A stretch of 64,000 nucleotides of DNA from Neoarius graeffei (lineage: Eukaryota > Chordata > Actinopteri > Siluriformes > Ariidae). The translations under genes were made by a program, and so were the position numbers. Of the stretch, positions 21,954 through 33,700 are shown in pieces (the first letter of the stretch is position 1; each line of letters starts with the position of its first letter). The DNA is taken from the NCBI RefSeq assembly GCF_027579695.1, contig NC_083592.1, positions 29,950,961 to 30,014,960 of the forward strand. The letters run 5' to 3'. Below the pieces are notes generated by a model. The model did not search any database. It saw nothing but the letters and a program-made list of their open reading frames with translations, and had not been told where the DNA came from.

Positions 21954-22060
21954 CTTTGGGTTGTTCTTATCACTTTCTCAGAACCGTTAGAAGTGTTTGG
22001 GAAGCGTCGCGTGCGCACACCTTGCGTTTAACCTCAAAGGTGGACAGGTCGAGTAGAAGC
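21954..22060 (-). other. Non-coding exon 1 of hsf5-like copy A (5' end approximate)
   Basis: The donor is CCCAAAG/GTACCAAAT at 21954/21953. The 5' end is placed about 30 bp below the TATA-like box. The sequence is preserved in all three copies, and no ATG-initiated frame joins exon 2. Confidence 0.5.
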
Positions 22061-22083
22061 GCTCGAGCTCAGAAGTGCGTGCG

Positions 22084-22164
22084 ATATTTATTGCAGGACA
22101 TGATGAATATTCAATGAGCTAGCGCGGATTCATCCAATCAGAGTAACACGCGGCTGTGACGTAA
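22084..22164 (-). promoter_or_regulatory. Conserved promoter of hsf5-like copy A
   Basis: On the minus strand: a CRE-like site (complement of TGACGTAA, 22157-22164), a CCAAT box (complement of CCAATCA, 22134-22140) and a TATA-like AATAAATAT (22084-22092). The order and spacing are the same in copies B and C. The duplicated unit ends just beyond it, at 22196. Confidence 0.55.
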
Positions 22165-22275
22165 TCATTAACTTACAGTGAGTGTTTAGGTCAGGACTAC
22201 ACATACATACAGCACACGGGTTCTCTGTTATTCTACTAGTTGGGGAAAAAACTCGAAGCCATAAACAATGGCAAA

Positions 22276-22276
<1 letters not shown>

Positions 22277-22337
<61 letters not shown>
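22277..22337. repeat. (GT)n microsatellite
   Basis: About 30 GT units directly upstream of copy A. Confidence 0.95.
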
Positions 22338-22339
<2 letters not shown>

Positions 22340-23210
22340 ATGAATTAGTTCATTTTATATATATTTATATATATATTTAGTCATGTGAAAAAGAAAGTAC
22401 ACCCTCTTCCAATTACATGGTTTTACCAATCAAGACATGACATAAAAAAATCATCTGCTCCTTACCAGGTCCTAAAATTATGAAAATCTAACCTCAGGTG
22501 TAAAGCAACACACAACAGATTCCACTGTCATTATTTATTTAACAAAAATTAAGTGAAAATATTGAATCCATGTGTGGAAAAAGTAAGTACACCCCATGAT
22601 TCAATACCTTGTCGAACCACCTTTTGCAGCAATAACTTGAAGCAATGAGGCGGCACGATGGTGTAGTGGTTAGCGCTGTCGCCTCACAGCAAGAAGGTCC
22701 GGGTTCGAGCCCCGTGGCCAGCGAGGGCCTTTCTGTGTGGAGTTTGCATGTTCTCTCTGTGTCCGTGTGGGTTTCCTCCGGGTGCTCCAGTTTCCCCCAC
22801 AGTCCAAAGACATGCAGGTTAGGTTAACTGGTGACTCTAAATTGACCGTAGGTGTGGGTGTGAATGGTTGTCTGTGTCTATGTATCAGCCCTGTGATGAC
22901 TTGGTGACTTGTCCAGGGTGTACCCTGCCTTTCGCCCGTAGTCAGCTGGGATAGGCTCCAGCTTGCCTGCAACCCTGTCAGGCCTGGAATTTCATCATTT
23001 TAGGGGCAAGGCCACTTGGCCTTTTGTGCTGTCAATTTTTTGAGGGTACAAAGGCCAAAAGCCAGGGCACCAAGGGCACCATAAAATAAAACAATGATTT
23101 TAAGTTCACGTCTATAATGAATTTAATTTAACGACTAATGACTCTTCTGAGGAAGATTGGAGTCTCAGTCGAAACTATCAAGCAGGTAAAGAAATATCTC
23201 CTACACTATT

Positions 23211-23435
23211 ATGTCTGAAGATAAGAAAACATTGAACACATCTAAACTTGCCAATCCATCACTCACTTCAAAAATTGTAAAACTTATTAAACCTATACCC
23301 TCCCATAATTTTTGTTCATTTGACACCGAATGTGCAAGAGCATCTTCAGACTGTACTACTACGCAGATTTTTGATGAATCAAAATTGAGCCTGGAGTACA
23401 TCAAAATGTTTGACTGTAAATGGAACATATACTAG
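23211..23435 (+). other. Unrecognised 74-codon open frame inside the hAT
   Basis: The frame starts MSEDKKTLNTSKLANPS and ends in a Cys-containing segment. The upstream stretch ending CAAGCAG/GTAAAG (about 23170-23188) looks like an exon with a donor. This could be a captured exon or a decayed transposase piece. I do not assign a function. Confidence 0.25.
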
Positions 23436-23641
23436 CATGCAGGCTACTGATAAACCCATAAGAGCCCAGACTGATTTCTCAATCAAGGAAAATTATTGAG
23501 GAAATAAAATGAACTAAATAGATGACAAAGAAAACATTTCTGACCTTTTATTTTTTAAAATAGCACTTTCATGTCTCAAGATCTGAAATATTAAATTGCA
23601 AATTTGCAGAACACTGCAACACTATTTCACTGTTAACCTAC

Positions 23642-24575
23642 GGAAGCGTATTGCTGCCACACCCAAAAAAATTGGCTTAGTATCAAGTAATTACGTGAAA
23701 ACTTTGTTATAACAATACCTTATCACGTTTTTACAATATATTTATCATGTAATAACTTGATATTATCATGTAATTTCATGATATGAAATTATCATGTTAT
23801 AACATGAAATTATCATGTTATTTTGTGATATGAAATTATCATGTTATTTCATGATACAAAATTATCATGTTATAACATGAAATTATCACGTTATTTCATG
23901 ATATTTTCATGTAATAACGTGAAAACAACTTATCAAGAAATAACGTGAAAGTATGGTTTAACATCATAACATCTAGCCAAGCCAGTCCACTGACTACGGA
24001 AGCGTGCAATACGCTTCCATATCGGAGAGTATGCATACTGATAATAATGTTGTCTACTGTGCTCAATAATTGTAGAATATCACCATGTCTCAAACCAAGC
24101 TTAAAGTAGAATCGAATTAAATCATGTACACGAGCCATAGCTTGTTCTCAGTAGGCTAGGCTAGGACGTCTGCTTTTAATGGAAGTACTATAGCCTAGCC
24201 TATGACATTAAACCATACTTTCACATTATTTTTTGATAAGGTGTTTTCACGTTATTACATGAAAATATCATGAAATAACGTGATAATTTATCATGAAATA
24301 ACGTGATAATTTCATGTTATAACATGATAATTTCATATCATGAAATAACGTGATAATTTATCATGAAATAACATGATAATTTCATGTTATAACATGATAA
24401 TTTCGTATCATGAAATTACGTGATAATTTCATATCATGAAATTATGTTATAATATCATGTTATTACATGATAAATATATTGTAAAAACGTGATGATATTG
24501 TTATAACAATAAAGTTTTCATGTAATTACTTGATACTAAGCCAATTTTTTTTAAGTGTGGCAGCAATACGCTTCC
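23642..24575. mobile_element. Long palindromic (fold-back) element
   Basis: The arms run from GGAAGCGTATTGCTGCCAC at 23642 and from its complement ending at 24575, each about 340-360 bp. They are made of degenerate repeats of a self-complementary unit around ATCATGTTATAACATGA. A unique centre (about 23990-24215) holds a further short inverted repeat with GCAATACGCTTCC. There is no coding potential. Confidence 0.75.
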
Positions 24576-24906
24576 CTATTAACCCGAAAGTTCATTCTAT
24601 GCAAACAGTTTGAGTAAATACCACTTTTAAAGATTAGTTTTATTGCATTACTTAAACAGTATGACTCATCTGGGGGGTAAATGAATAAAAGTACCCCCCA
24701 GTCTGGGGGTTAATGAATAAAAGTAAATGTTAATGTTGTAATGACACCAAAAACAATGAGAGAAAACCCCTTGTGATGGTGATCTCATCAAGATGGCAAC
24801 AGTTACACTTCAGTTAAACAGCAAAAAGAAACATACAATACTAGTAACAAAACAATGCTAACTGCATAGATTAAAAAAGTGGCTATGAACAGACAACAGC
24901 ACATAT

Positions 24907-25300
24907 CTCATCTCATCTCATCTCATCTCATCTCATTATCTCTAGCCGCTTTATCCTGTTCTACAGGGTCGCAGGCAAGCTAGAGCCTATCCCAGCTGAC
25001 TACGGGCGAAAGGCAGGGTACACCCTGGACAAGTCGCCAGGTCATCACAGGGCCGACACATAGACACAGACAACCATTCACACTCACATTCACACCTACG
25101 GTCAATTTAGAGTCACCAGTTAACCTAACCTGCATGTCTTTGGACTGTGGGGGAAACCAGAGCACCCGGAGGAAACCCACGCGGACACGGGGAGAACAGG
25201 CAAACTCCGCACAGAAAGGCCCTCACCGGCTACGGGGCTCGAACATGGACCTTCTTGCTGTGAGCTGACAGCGCAAACCACTACACCACCATGCCGCCCC
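24907..25300 (-). mobile_element. tRNA-headed SINE, full length
   Basis: Minus-strand copy with (TCTCA)n tail, flanked by a perfect 11-bp duplication, ACAGCACATAT, at 24896-24906 and 25301-25311. Confidence 0.88.
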
Positions 25301-26109
25301 ACAGCACATATCACGGATCATATTACGGCAGGAACAAGTAGTAGTAACATCCATGACCTTACACTTAAAGCTCGACAAAGGAAAAACTTGACAGCAAGCT
25401 AATTAGCATTTGTTACCAGCTACAGTTGGTACTCGGCACGTTAAAAGTGGGTCAACGTTGTAACAACATAACGTTACTGTACAAGCAATGCTTATTTAAC
25501 GGTAACAAACTTAAGTCCTATATGTTGAAATTCCAATCTTATTCGTTCGTTGATTTATCACACAGTCTTACCTCAGTCGACTTCTTCCCTCCTTCTGTGA
25601 AAATTCAACGTCTCAGACGCAGACACGAGTGGGCGGGGGATGCGTTTGATTAAGTCTCCTGGTTGGCTGGTGATAGATTGGTGTCATTATAGCACGTCGG
25701 AGCGGTTTATGCCAGGCTCGAGTCCGATCCACCACTGATGAGTTGCCCAATAAGAATCCAGAATGTCATCAAAAGACGTATTTTTTTTCTCAACAGACGC
25801 AGGTGATGTTAAAGCCTATTGGCAGTCACGAGGCAGACTGCAAAACCGCAGGGCATCAAGGCCACTGTGGCCTTACGACAGATATTTTTTTCCAAGGGCA
25901 CAAGGCCAAATTGAGAGGGCATGAGGGCCATGGCCCTCATGGCCCTTGTGAAATTCCTGCCCTGGACCCTGTAGAACAGGATAAAGTGGCGAGAGATAAT
26001 GATGAGATGAGAACTTGAAGCAATCATTTTCTGTATCATTTTATCAGTCTCTCATATCGTTATGGAGGAATTTTGGCCCACTCTTCTTTACAGCATTACT
26101 TCAGTTCAT

Positions 26110-26656
26110 TCATATTTGAGGGCATTTGTTTATGCACAGCTCTCTTATGGTCCTGCTACAGCATTTCAATTGGGTTGAGGTCTGGACTTTGACTTGGCCA
26201 TTCCAACACCTTGATTCTTTTCTTTTCAGCCATTCTGCTGTAGATTTGCTGGTGTGCTTGGGATCATTGTCCTGTTGCATGACCCAATTGCAGGCAAGCT
26301 TTAGCTGTTGGACAGATGGCCTCACATTTACTTTTAGAATACTTTGGTATACAGAGGAGTTCATGGTTTACTCAGTGACTGCAAGGTGCCCAGGCACCTG
26401 TGGCTGCAAAACAAGCCCAAATAATCACCCCTCCACCACCGTGCTTGATGGTTGGTATGAGGTGTTTGTGCTGATATGCTGTGCTTGGTTTTTGCCAATC
26501 ATGGCGCTGTGCATTATGGCCAAACATTTCCACTTTGGTCTCATCTGTCCAAAGGACATTGTTCCAGAAGGCTTGTGGCTTGTTCAGATGCATCTTTGCA
26601 AACCTAAGCCAATGCTGCCATGTTCTTTTTAGACAGAAGAGGCTTTCTTCTGGCAA
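26110..26656 (-). pseudogene. Tc1-like transposase remnant
   Basis: Minus-strand blocks: NNVLWTDETKVEMFG (first Asp), IPTIKHGGGGVIIWACF and QQDNDPKHTSKSTAEWL (second Asp). The C-terminal DLNPIE block is damaged (TSTQLKC). The N-terminal DNA-binding part is missing. Confidence 0.75.
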
Positions 26657-26687
26657 CCCACATGACTGTGTGTGTACCGGTATATAC

Positions 26688-26818
26688 AGGGGTGCTTGAA
26701 AGTTTGTGAACCCTTTAGAAACTTGGTCATTTATTTATTGAGGAAAATAATCCAATATTACGTATTTGTGAGTGGCAAAAGTATGTGAACCTTTGCTTTC
26801 AGTCTCTGGTGTGACCCC
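26688..26818 (+). mobile_element. Tc1 terminal fragment (GTGCTTGAAAG family)
   Basis: Starts with GGTGCTTGAAAGTTTGTGAA, the same terminus as the elements at 48409 and 59430, and is truncated at 26818. Confidence 0.7.
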
Positions 26819-27689
26819 CTAAATAAATGTATTAGGCATAAAATTAGCTCATGTTTAAAGTCTTTCATTTCCTGGAAAGCTGCTTTATGACAATGTCTGT
26901 TGTTAAAAGCGCGATATGAATAAACTTGACTTGATACATTTTAAATCATCAGTTCACACCACAAATAACTCTGCTGCATGCCTGTGCATAATCAAATCAT
27001 GTAGCGTATTTATTTCTGTTTCTATTTACTCTTAGACTGTTATAAGCCGAGCTCAACACTCATACCTCATCATGTGAGTGAATAGAAATTACAAGAGAGA
27101 CACTGTTTCATTGAATAAGTCAATTTAATAAATCAAGTAGCTCAGTGCTCACATGCCTGTGTATTATTTAATACATAGCAGCTTTAAAACGTGGTTAGGA
27201 TTTGTGACTATGACAAGTTTGCATTAAAAATATAACTACATTGAATCAAACTACAGCTAAAAATGATATTTAAATATAAGTATAAAAATACATAAAGCAT
27301 TTTTGTTTATCTTAAGTAAAACATGTACAAGTGATAAATTCATACAAATACTGCTGTGTTAAATAAATGACAGATTACATCTTCAGTATATGCACAGGCA
27401 TCTTTTTAAAATAAATTATTCAGGAAATACTCACACTGGTTTGATTAATTAAAGCTGTGCTATTTACAATTATGTCACAATGTTTAATGAATTAGACGAA
27501 TTCAGAAAGAAATATACCTGGAAAAGTGTTAATAATCAACGCAAGAAAAGGATTAAAGGCACTCAGTGAACATTTCCAGTCATGACACTCAAAATAAAAT
27601 GAGATCCCTCCTTAAGATGTATTTGCAGGACAAAGCTGAATGATATCAAATGTTCAAGGAACAATAATAAATTCAAAATGTTCAAAATG
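26819..27689. other. 3' flank of hsf5-like copy B
   Basis: Matches 50883-51740 closely (copy C). It holds the short repeat tail at about 26875-26937. No other gene is seen. Confidence 0.5.
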
Positions 27690-27764
27690 TCAAATGAAGT
27701 TTCTCAATCCTGCAAAACTCTCAGGGCTCCTCGCCTCTGCAGCTTTACGGACATCAGCAGCAGC
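27690..27764 (-). CDS. Exon 7 (last) of hsf5-like copy B
   Basis: Acceptor TTTATTCAG before 27764, phase 0. It codes AAADVRKAAEARSPESFAGL and four more residues, then TGA. Copy C lacks two codons in the RKAAEA region and ends with a slightly longer, different tail. Confidence 0.7.
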   Translation of the reverse strand, partial: AAADVRKAAEARSPESFAGLRNFI

Positions 27765-30700
27765 CTGAATAAAGAGAAAACACCAACACAAATGCTTAGC
27801 ATTGCACAAAACACAAACTGAAATTCATCACCTCACAAACAGGTCACAGTCACACTAACTGCTGCTGTGTGGTTACAGAGACGCGCTCCTCCTCGTCTCC
27901 TCCAATCAGAGCAGCCTCCAGAGTTGGATAATGAATGCAATCTGGTATAACCTATTTGATATCTATTTGAAAACTCTTATTGCTAACTCATGACTAAAAA
28001 AATTCAGTCATGTGCCGTTCACTGTAAAATGTGCAAAAACACAAGTAAGGCTGGTCACTTAATGAATAATATAGATTAGTATAAATACAGAGGTGATTAT
28101 AGGAAATCACACACTGATTGGTCGAGAAATTCAGACTATTTCTCGATAATCACCTCGAGCGACTCGGCAAAATGGCAGCCAATAGATGAATTGCAACCAT
28201 GTGATTAAAATGTGCGACATCATGAGCGTCCACCGTGATGGTGGATATACAAAGCAACCAGGATTGCAGCCGCTGAAAGCGTGTCTGTAAACAATCCTGA
28301 ATTTTCTCAGTATTACCACGATTTGAACGGTCGAGCGAAGATTTGATACAAAGAGAAGATAGATATGTGTGGTTTTGACCCATATTATTTAAAATAGTCA
28401 GGCTTTTCTGAGGATAAGATGTTTCTACTGACCGTCGAGTACCACTACAGGTCATTTTGTCGAAAGCCTTTTTGTCCAATAGTTAAAGGGCCCATGGCAT
28501 GGTGGTTTGTTGATGCTTTAAACGGGCTTGTGGAGGCTTCCGGATGTTATATCCGCAGCCTTTCTCTAAATGAACCCTCGGCACGTAGATATAGCCTCCT
28601 GGGAGAAAGCCCCATTTCAGCGCTTTTCCCAGTGCGTCGTTTTGCTAATGAGAAGCAGGAGGCGGGGAAGGGTAGATGGTGGGGGCGTGCCATGGGGGGA
28701 GGGGAGGGGCTGCCGTTTGCCTCCCAAGCCGGCCGAGAGCGCTCCTCGTCGGGCACGGCCAGGCGGGCGAATGCCCTGGTCCGTCCGCCCTGTCTAAAAA
28801 AATGGTACAACTCGAGCCCATGGTAAAACTGGGACTTTGTCATTTTTTCCCGCCTGAGGCCCATGGTAAAACTGAGCAGTGGGACTTTGTCATTTTTTTC
28901 CGCATGAGGCCCATGGTAAAACTGCACTTCCAGGAGGGGCTGCCGTCTGCCTCCCAAGCCGGCTGAGAGCGCTCCTCATCGGGCACGGCCAGGCGGGCGA
29001 ATGCCCTGGTCCGTCCGCCCTGTCTAAAAAAATGGTACAACTCGAGCCCATGTACCTGGCTAACTGCAGGAAGCGGTTAGCTGCACAGCTAATGTAGCCA
29101 TTGCTAGGCTAACGCACCAATTTTAAAACACGGCAAAACGACCAGTTATACACTTACTTGTTCGGTGTTTGTGGCTGATGCAGCAGGGATGCTTGGCACA
29201 GACCCAGGCTTCAGTAACAGTTGATGTGCAAAACCTGCCCTACTGTCCCAAGTTGTGGAAACATTCATCAGGAAATGCTTCTGACAAACATACACCATCT
29301 TAGGTAGACTCGACGGCGTATTATTGAAGTAAATAAAATTAAGCCACTGCGTCTTCAGGGGCTCTCCCGCCGGCAGTAAAAACAGACTCCTTTCTGTGTT
29401 GTCACATCCATGTACAGCGCAATTTCCATGTTGTGTCTTCTATGGGCTCCTCACTACAAAATGTAGTCATGTGTTCTGCGCATGCGCAGTAGGCTTCGCG
29501 CATGCGCAGTAGGCTTGGTAGGACAAACAGCAACTTTTGAGTTGGGCGGGCAATCCATACAGTGGGTGGGAATCCGGGGGGGGGGGGGGGGGCGTGGGGA
29601 TCATCTCCCTTGCTGACGTAGGCAAGGGAAGAGTTTATCAACGCGCCGTTTTGACGTGCCATTCTCAAATGTTGGGCATAGTTTGGTTTACACATTATGA
29701 AATTTCTAGCCACTGGGGTGACTTAAGAAGGTCAGAGGAACTCATTTTAACATTAAAAAACCTCAGAAAGTGAAAAGTTCATGCCATGGGACCTTTAAGA
29801 CATTTCATCCAAAGCCTTTTTCATATCCACTATCAATTATTTTATATTTCAGGTATTTGTTTGCTTGAAAAAAGGAGGAATTCTCAGTGGAATTTGACCG
29901 ACGCAAGACCCATTTTTGTAAAGCAAATGAGTGCCATAGTACGTGCGCTTCAACATTAAAGAGCATACAAAGGGGGGTAAATCATGTTGGCCCATGCCAG
30001 TTGCTGACTGTGGCAGCGGGGGCGTGGCCAAGCGTCGGTCTGTGAATGGAGGGCCGAGTCAGGGAAGGTAAGTGGTGGAATCATTGCACCTGATGGGAAT
30101 TAACCTGTGTTTGTGTGTCTTCCCCAGTGACCATGCCCTTTAAAAGGAGAGAGAGAGCAGAGAAAGGGAGCTCTCTCCCCAACCAGAACACTTGTGTGTG
30201 TGCGTGTGTGGCTGGGAGAGTGTGAAAAGCTGAAAAGCTAAAAATAAAAAGAGTTTTTGAGAACTCAGTTCTGGCCTGCCGTGCTTCTGTGCTCCACCCA
30301 CCTGGTCAGATACTGCAGTGGTGCCGAAACCCAGGAAGGAGTGCAGAAGGGAACAGCCACATGGAGTCCTCCCCCATCAAGGACCTGGTCCATGCCCTCG
30401 CCATGGCCCAACAGAGCCAGCACCAGGCACTGATCACCCTCCGGAAGGAGCAGGAACAACGGTTCGAAGCCCTGGTGCTGGCACAACAGGAAGATCGCAA
30501 GGCATTCCGGCACCTGCTGACGTCGGCGGGGTCCACGATCACCACCGCTGTGGACCCTCCCCACCTCACCCTAATGAAGATGGGTCTGCATGACGACCCT
30601 GAAGCCTTCCTTGCTCTTTTTGAGCAGGCAGCAGAGGCATGGGGTTGGCCGGTGGAACAGCGCGTGGCTCGCCTCCTCCCCCTGCTAATGGGTGAGGCGC

Positions 30701-33700
30701 AGCTGGCTGCGCTACAGCTCCCCGCTGACAGCTGGCTGGTCTACGCGGACCTCCGCAGGGCCGTCCTCCAACGTGTGGGTCACACCCCGGAACAGCAACA
30801 GCAGCGCTTCCGCGTGCTGCACCTGGAGGAGGTTGGCCGGCCGTTCGCGTTTAGCCAGCAACTCCTGAACACCTGCCGGGGGTGGCTGAGGGCCGACAAC
30901 TGTGATGCCGAGGGAATCATCGAACTGGTGGCGCTGGAACAATTCATCGCCCGACTTCCAGAAGGAACAGCGGAGTGGGTCCAGTGCCATCGCCCGGCGT
31001 CGCTGGATCAGGCCATCGAGCTGGCGGAGGACCATATGGCGGCCATTCTGACAACAGGACAGCGTGTTTCCCCTTCTCCCCTCTCTTCACTCTCTCCATC
31101 TGTTCCTTGTCCTCATCCCATTCCCCCACCGTGGAGGCGGGGGCCGGTTCCACCCCAGCCGGCCCGCCGCACCTGCAGTGCCCTACCATTTCCTACTTCC
31201 TTGTCTGTGTCTTCCCCCCTCAGGTGAGTGATCTCCGGAACACTGGTGCAGGGAGAGAGCCTGGGCCAGTATGCTGGTGCTGCAGGGAACCGGGGCACCT
31301 CCAGCATCAGTGCTTGGCGATGGAGGTGGGCACGGTGGTCTGAATCCCCGATGCACCAGGGACTGCCCTCGATTGTCACATACCGGTGAGTATCCAAGGG
31401 GATACGTATCAGGCTTTGGTGGACTCCGGCTGTAATCAGACCTCAATCCACCAAAGCCTGGTGCAAGACCAGGCATTGGGAAGAGCACAATTGGTGAAGG
31501 TGTTGTGTGTGCATGGGGATGTTCACAACTACCCTTTAGTGTCAGTCCACATCAGTAGCGGCTGGCTTTTGTAAAAGTGAGGGAGGAAGGAATGCTTGGT
31601 TGAAGGTCACGGGCCCCAATGCGACCGCACCTGCTGGACCGGCTATAGTTACATGCACGGGTTGAGTTGATAATAGTTGAAAAACCTATCATTTTAACGG
31701 GGTGTGTACACTTTTTATAGCTGCTGTACACATTACTTTCAGGTGTTCAACACATCTTTCTTTTTCAAAATTCTCTCAAAATCTTCCGTATTTAACGAAG
31801 CAAACCTGGCGGCCATGTTTGTAGCTCAGCCCATGGAAGGGTTTTGCAAGCAAAACATTCACCACGTCCTCTGTTTCCATTACTTTATTCGTAGAATATC
31901 TATAACATAGTCAATCCACTTCCACCTCGCCGTTCTCACTCTGACTGCCGAAGTGCCCGAGTCACCGGATCTAGAAGTTAAGTTTGATAAGATAACCCCT
32001 CCCCCCAGGCAGCTAAGGCCTCTACTTATTGGTTCATTGCGCAACTAGGGCTGCAGCCTATTGGTTGATATTTTGTAGCACTTGTCAGATCTCTTAGCTA
32101 GTCCCACCCTCTTAGAGGAGGATTTTCCTCCTCTCTCTCATTGAAGTCTATGTTAACCACGAGCCGCCAGTGCCGGAGACTGTTTGAATCGGAGTGAATG
32201 GGAGCCGAAGGGAGGAAGATCCTCCGTGCAGTAATTTTTAATAGCGAGCGATAGGGGGTGCTAATGTAATTTCACCCAGAGAAACGAATATAATGTACAT
32301 GTCGTATTTGGCAGTAAAATAGTAATATTCAAGGACAGCAATTCATTAAATTGGTCAAGACAATTTCAACTTTTTATTCTTAGAATTTTTAAGGAGGATC
32401 TTCCTCCCTCTCCTCACTGGAGAAGCCACCTGTGGTCCACATTCTATTTTGAGGGGAAAATTTTAGAGTAAAGGCAGTGGTTAATCCTTGCCTTACCCAC
32501 TCGATAATTTTGGGGACTGATTGGCTGGGTTTTCTGGAATTAATGATGCATTTAGTGAAGAGTGGGGCCTGCCATAGTTCAGCGGGGGGAGGTCCCGGAG
32601 TGGCATTGGCAGGAGTAGCTGTCACAGAGCCGTCTGCGTCATCACCGCATCAGAGTGAGGAGCAGCAGGCTCCTCCTCCCTCTCTCGGGGATTCCCTCAC
32701 AGATTTCCCATTAGAGCAGTTGTGAGATGAGACTCTGCGGCATGCAATTGACCAAGTGAGAGTAATCGATGGTCAAACTCTCCAGCCAAACGCCACCCCA
32801 TCCTTCCCTTATTTTTCCATTATTAAGGATAGATTATACTGAGTGACGCAGGACACTCAGACTAAGGAACAAATAACACAGCTTTTAATCCCACAAAGCC
32901 GCCGGGAATTTGTATTCCAGGTGGCTCACTTTAATCCCATGGCCGGACACTTGGGGCAGGACAAGACACTAGCCCAAATAATGGCCTGGTTCTATTGGCC
33001 AGGGATTCGCGGCGATGTCCGTAGGTGGTGTACAGCGTGCCGTGAATGCCAGTTAGTAAATCCTGCGGCCATTCCAAAAGTGCCTTTGTGCCCTCTGCCA
33101 TTAATTGAGACCCCATTCAAAAGAATTGGGATGGATCTTGTCGGGCCATTAGATCGGTCAACACGAGGATATCGCTTTATTTTTGTTCTGGTGGACTATG
33201 CAACGCGATATCCGGAAGCAGTGCCTCTTTGCAATATCTCAGCACGTAGTATTGCAGAAGCACTCTTCCACGTCATCTCCCGGGTCGGAATCCCCAAAGA
33301 GATTCTGACTGATCAAGACACTACATTTGTGTCACGCACACTGTGCGAACTCTATGGGTTACTGGGAATTAAGCCTATCCACACCAGCATTTATCACCCA
33401 CAAACGGATGGCTTAGTCAAACGGTTTAATCGCACCCTCAAAAACATAATTAGAAAATTTGTAAGCGAAGATACACGCAACTGGGATAAATGGCTCGAGC
33501 CCCTGTTATTCGCAGTGCGAGAGGTCCCGCAAGCCTCCACGGGGTTCTCCCCATTCGAATTATTATACGGGCGTAAGCTGTGTGGCATTCTGGATGTGCT
33601 ACGGGAAAATTGGGAGGAGGGACTGTCAACCAGTAAAAACGAAATTCAATACGTTATCGACCTGCGCGCCAAACTCGACATACTCATGCACCTAACCCAG

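Larger units (their letters stand above)
22979..25964. mobile_element. hAT-like element inside the SINE
   Basis: The terminal inverted repeats CAGGCCTGGAATTTCA and CAGGGCAGGAATTTCA (complement of the right end) extend into GGCCA-rich subterminal sequence on both sides. They are flanked by an 8-bp duplication (AACCCTGT, 22971-22978; GACCCTGT, 25965-25972; one mismatch). Inside are exon-like pieces with no transposase I can recognise, a palindromic element (23642-24575) and a second SINE (24907-25300). Confidence 0.75.
22647..26011 (+). mobile_element. tRNA-headed SINE split by a hAT element
   Basis: The head is at 22647 (GGCGGCACGATGGTGTAGTG). The body runs to 22978 and resumes at 25965-26011, ending in GATGAGATGAG. 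It is flanked by a perfect 13-bp target-site duplication, AACTTGAAGCAAT, at 22634-22646 and 26012-26024. Confidence 0.88.
22378..26687 (-). mobile_element. Tc1-like transposon split by a SINE that carries a hAT
   Basis: The left terminus, TCATGTGAAAAAGAAAGTAC, is a typical Tc1-like end. The right terminus is lost near 26687, where another Tc1 fragment begins. The transposase lies on the minus strand in 26110-26656. With the SINE (22647-26011) removed, about 950 bp remain, so the N-terminal part is deleted. Confidence 0.75.

Noticed and set aside
28419..28957. Overlapping 130-codon frames on both strands
   Set aside because: They lie in the GC-rich, internally repeated part of the TTAA element and cover the same bases in opposite directions. 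Neither resembles a protein family.
30264..31488. Minus-strand frames opposite gag of element 2
   Set aside because: They are antisense shadows in GC-rich coding DNA.
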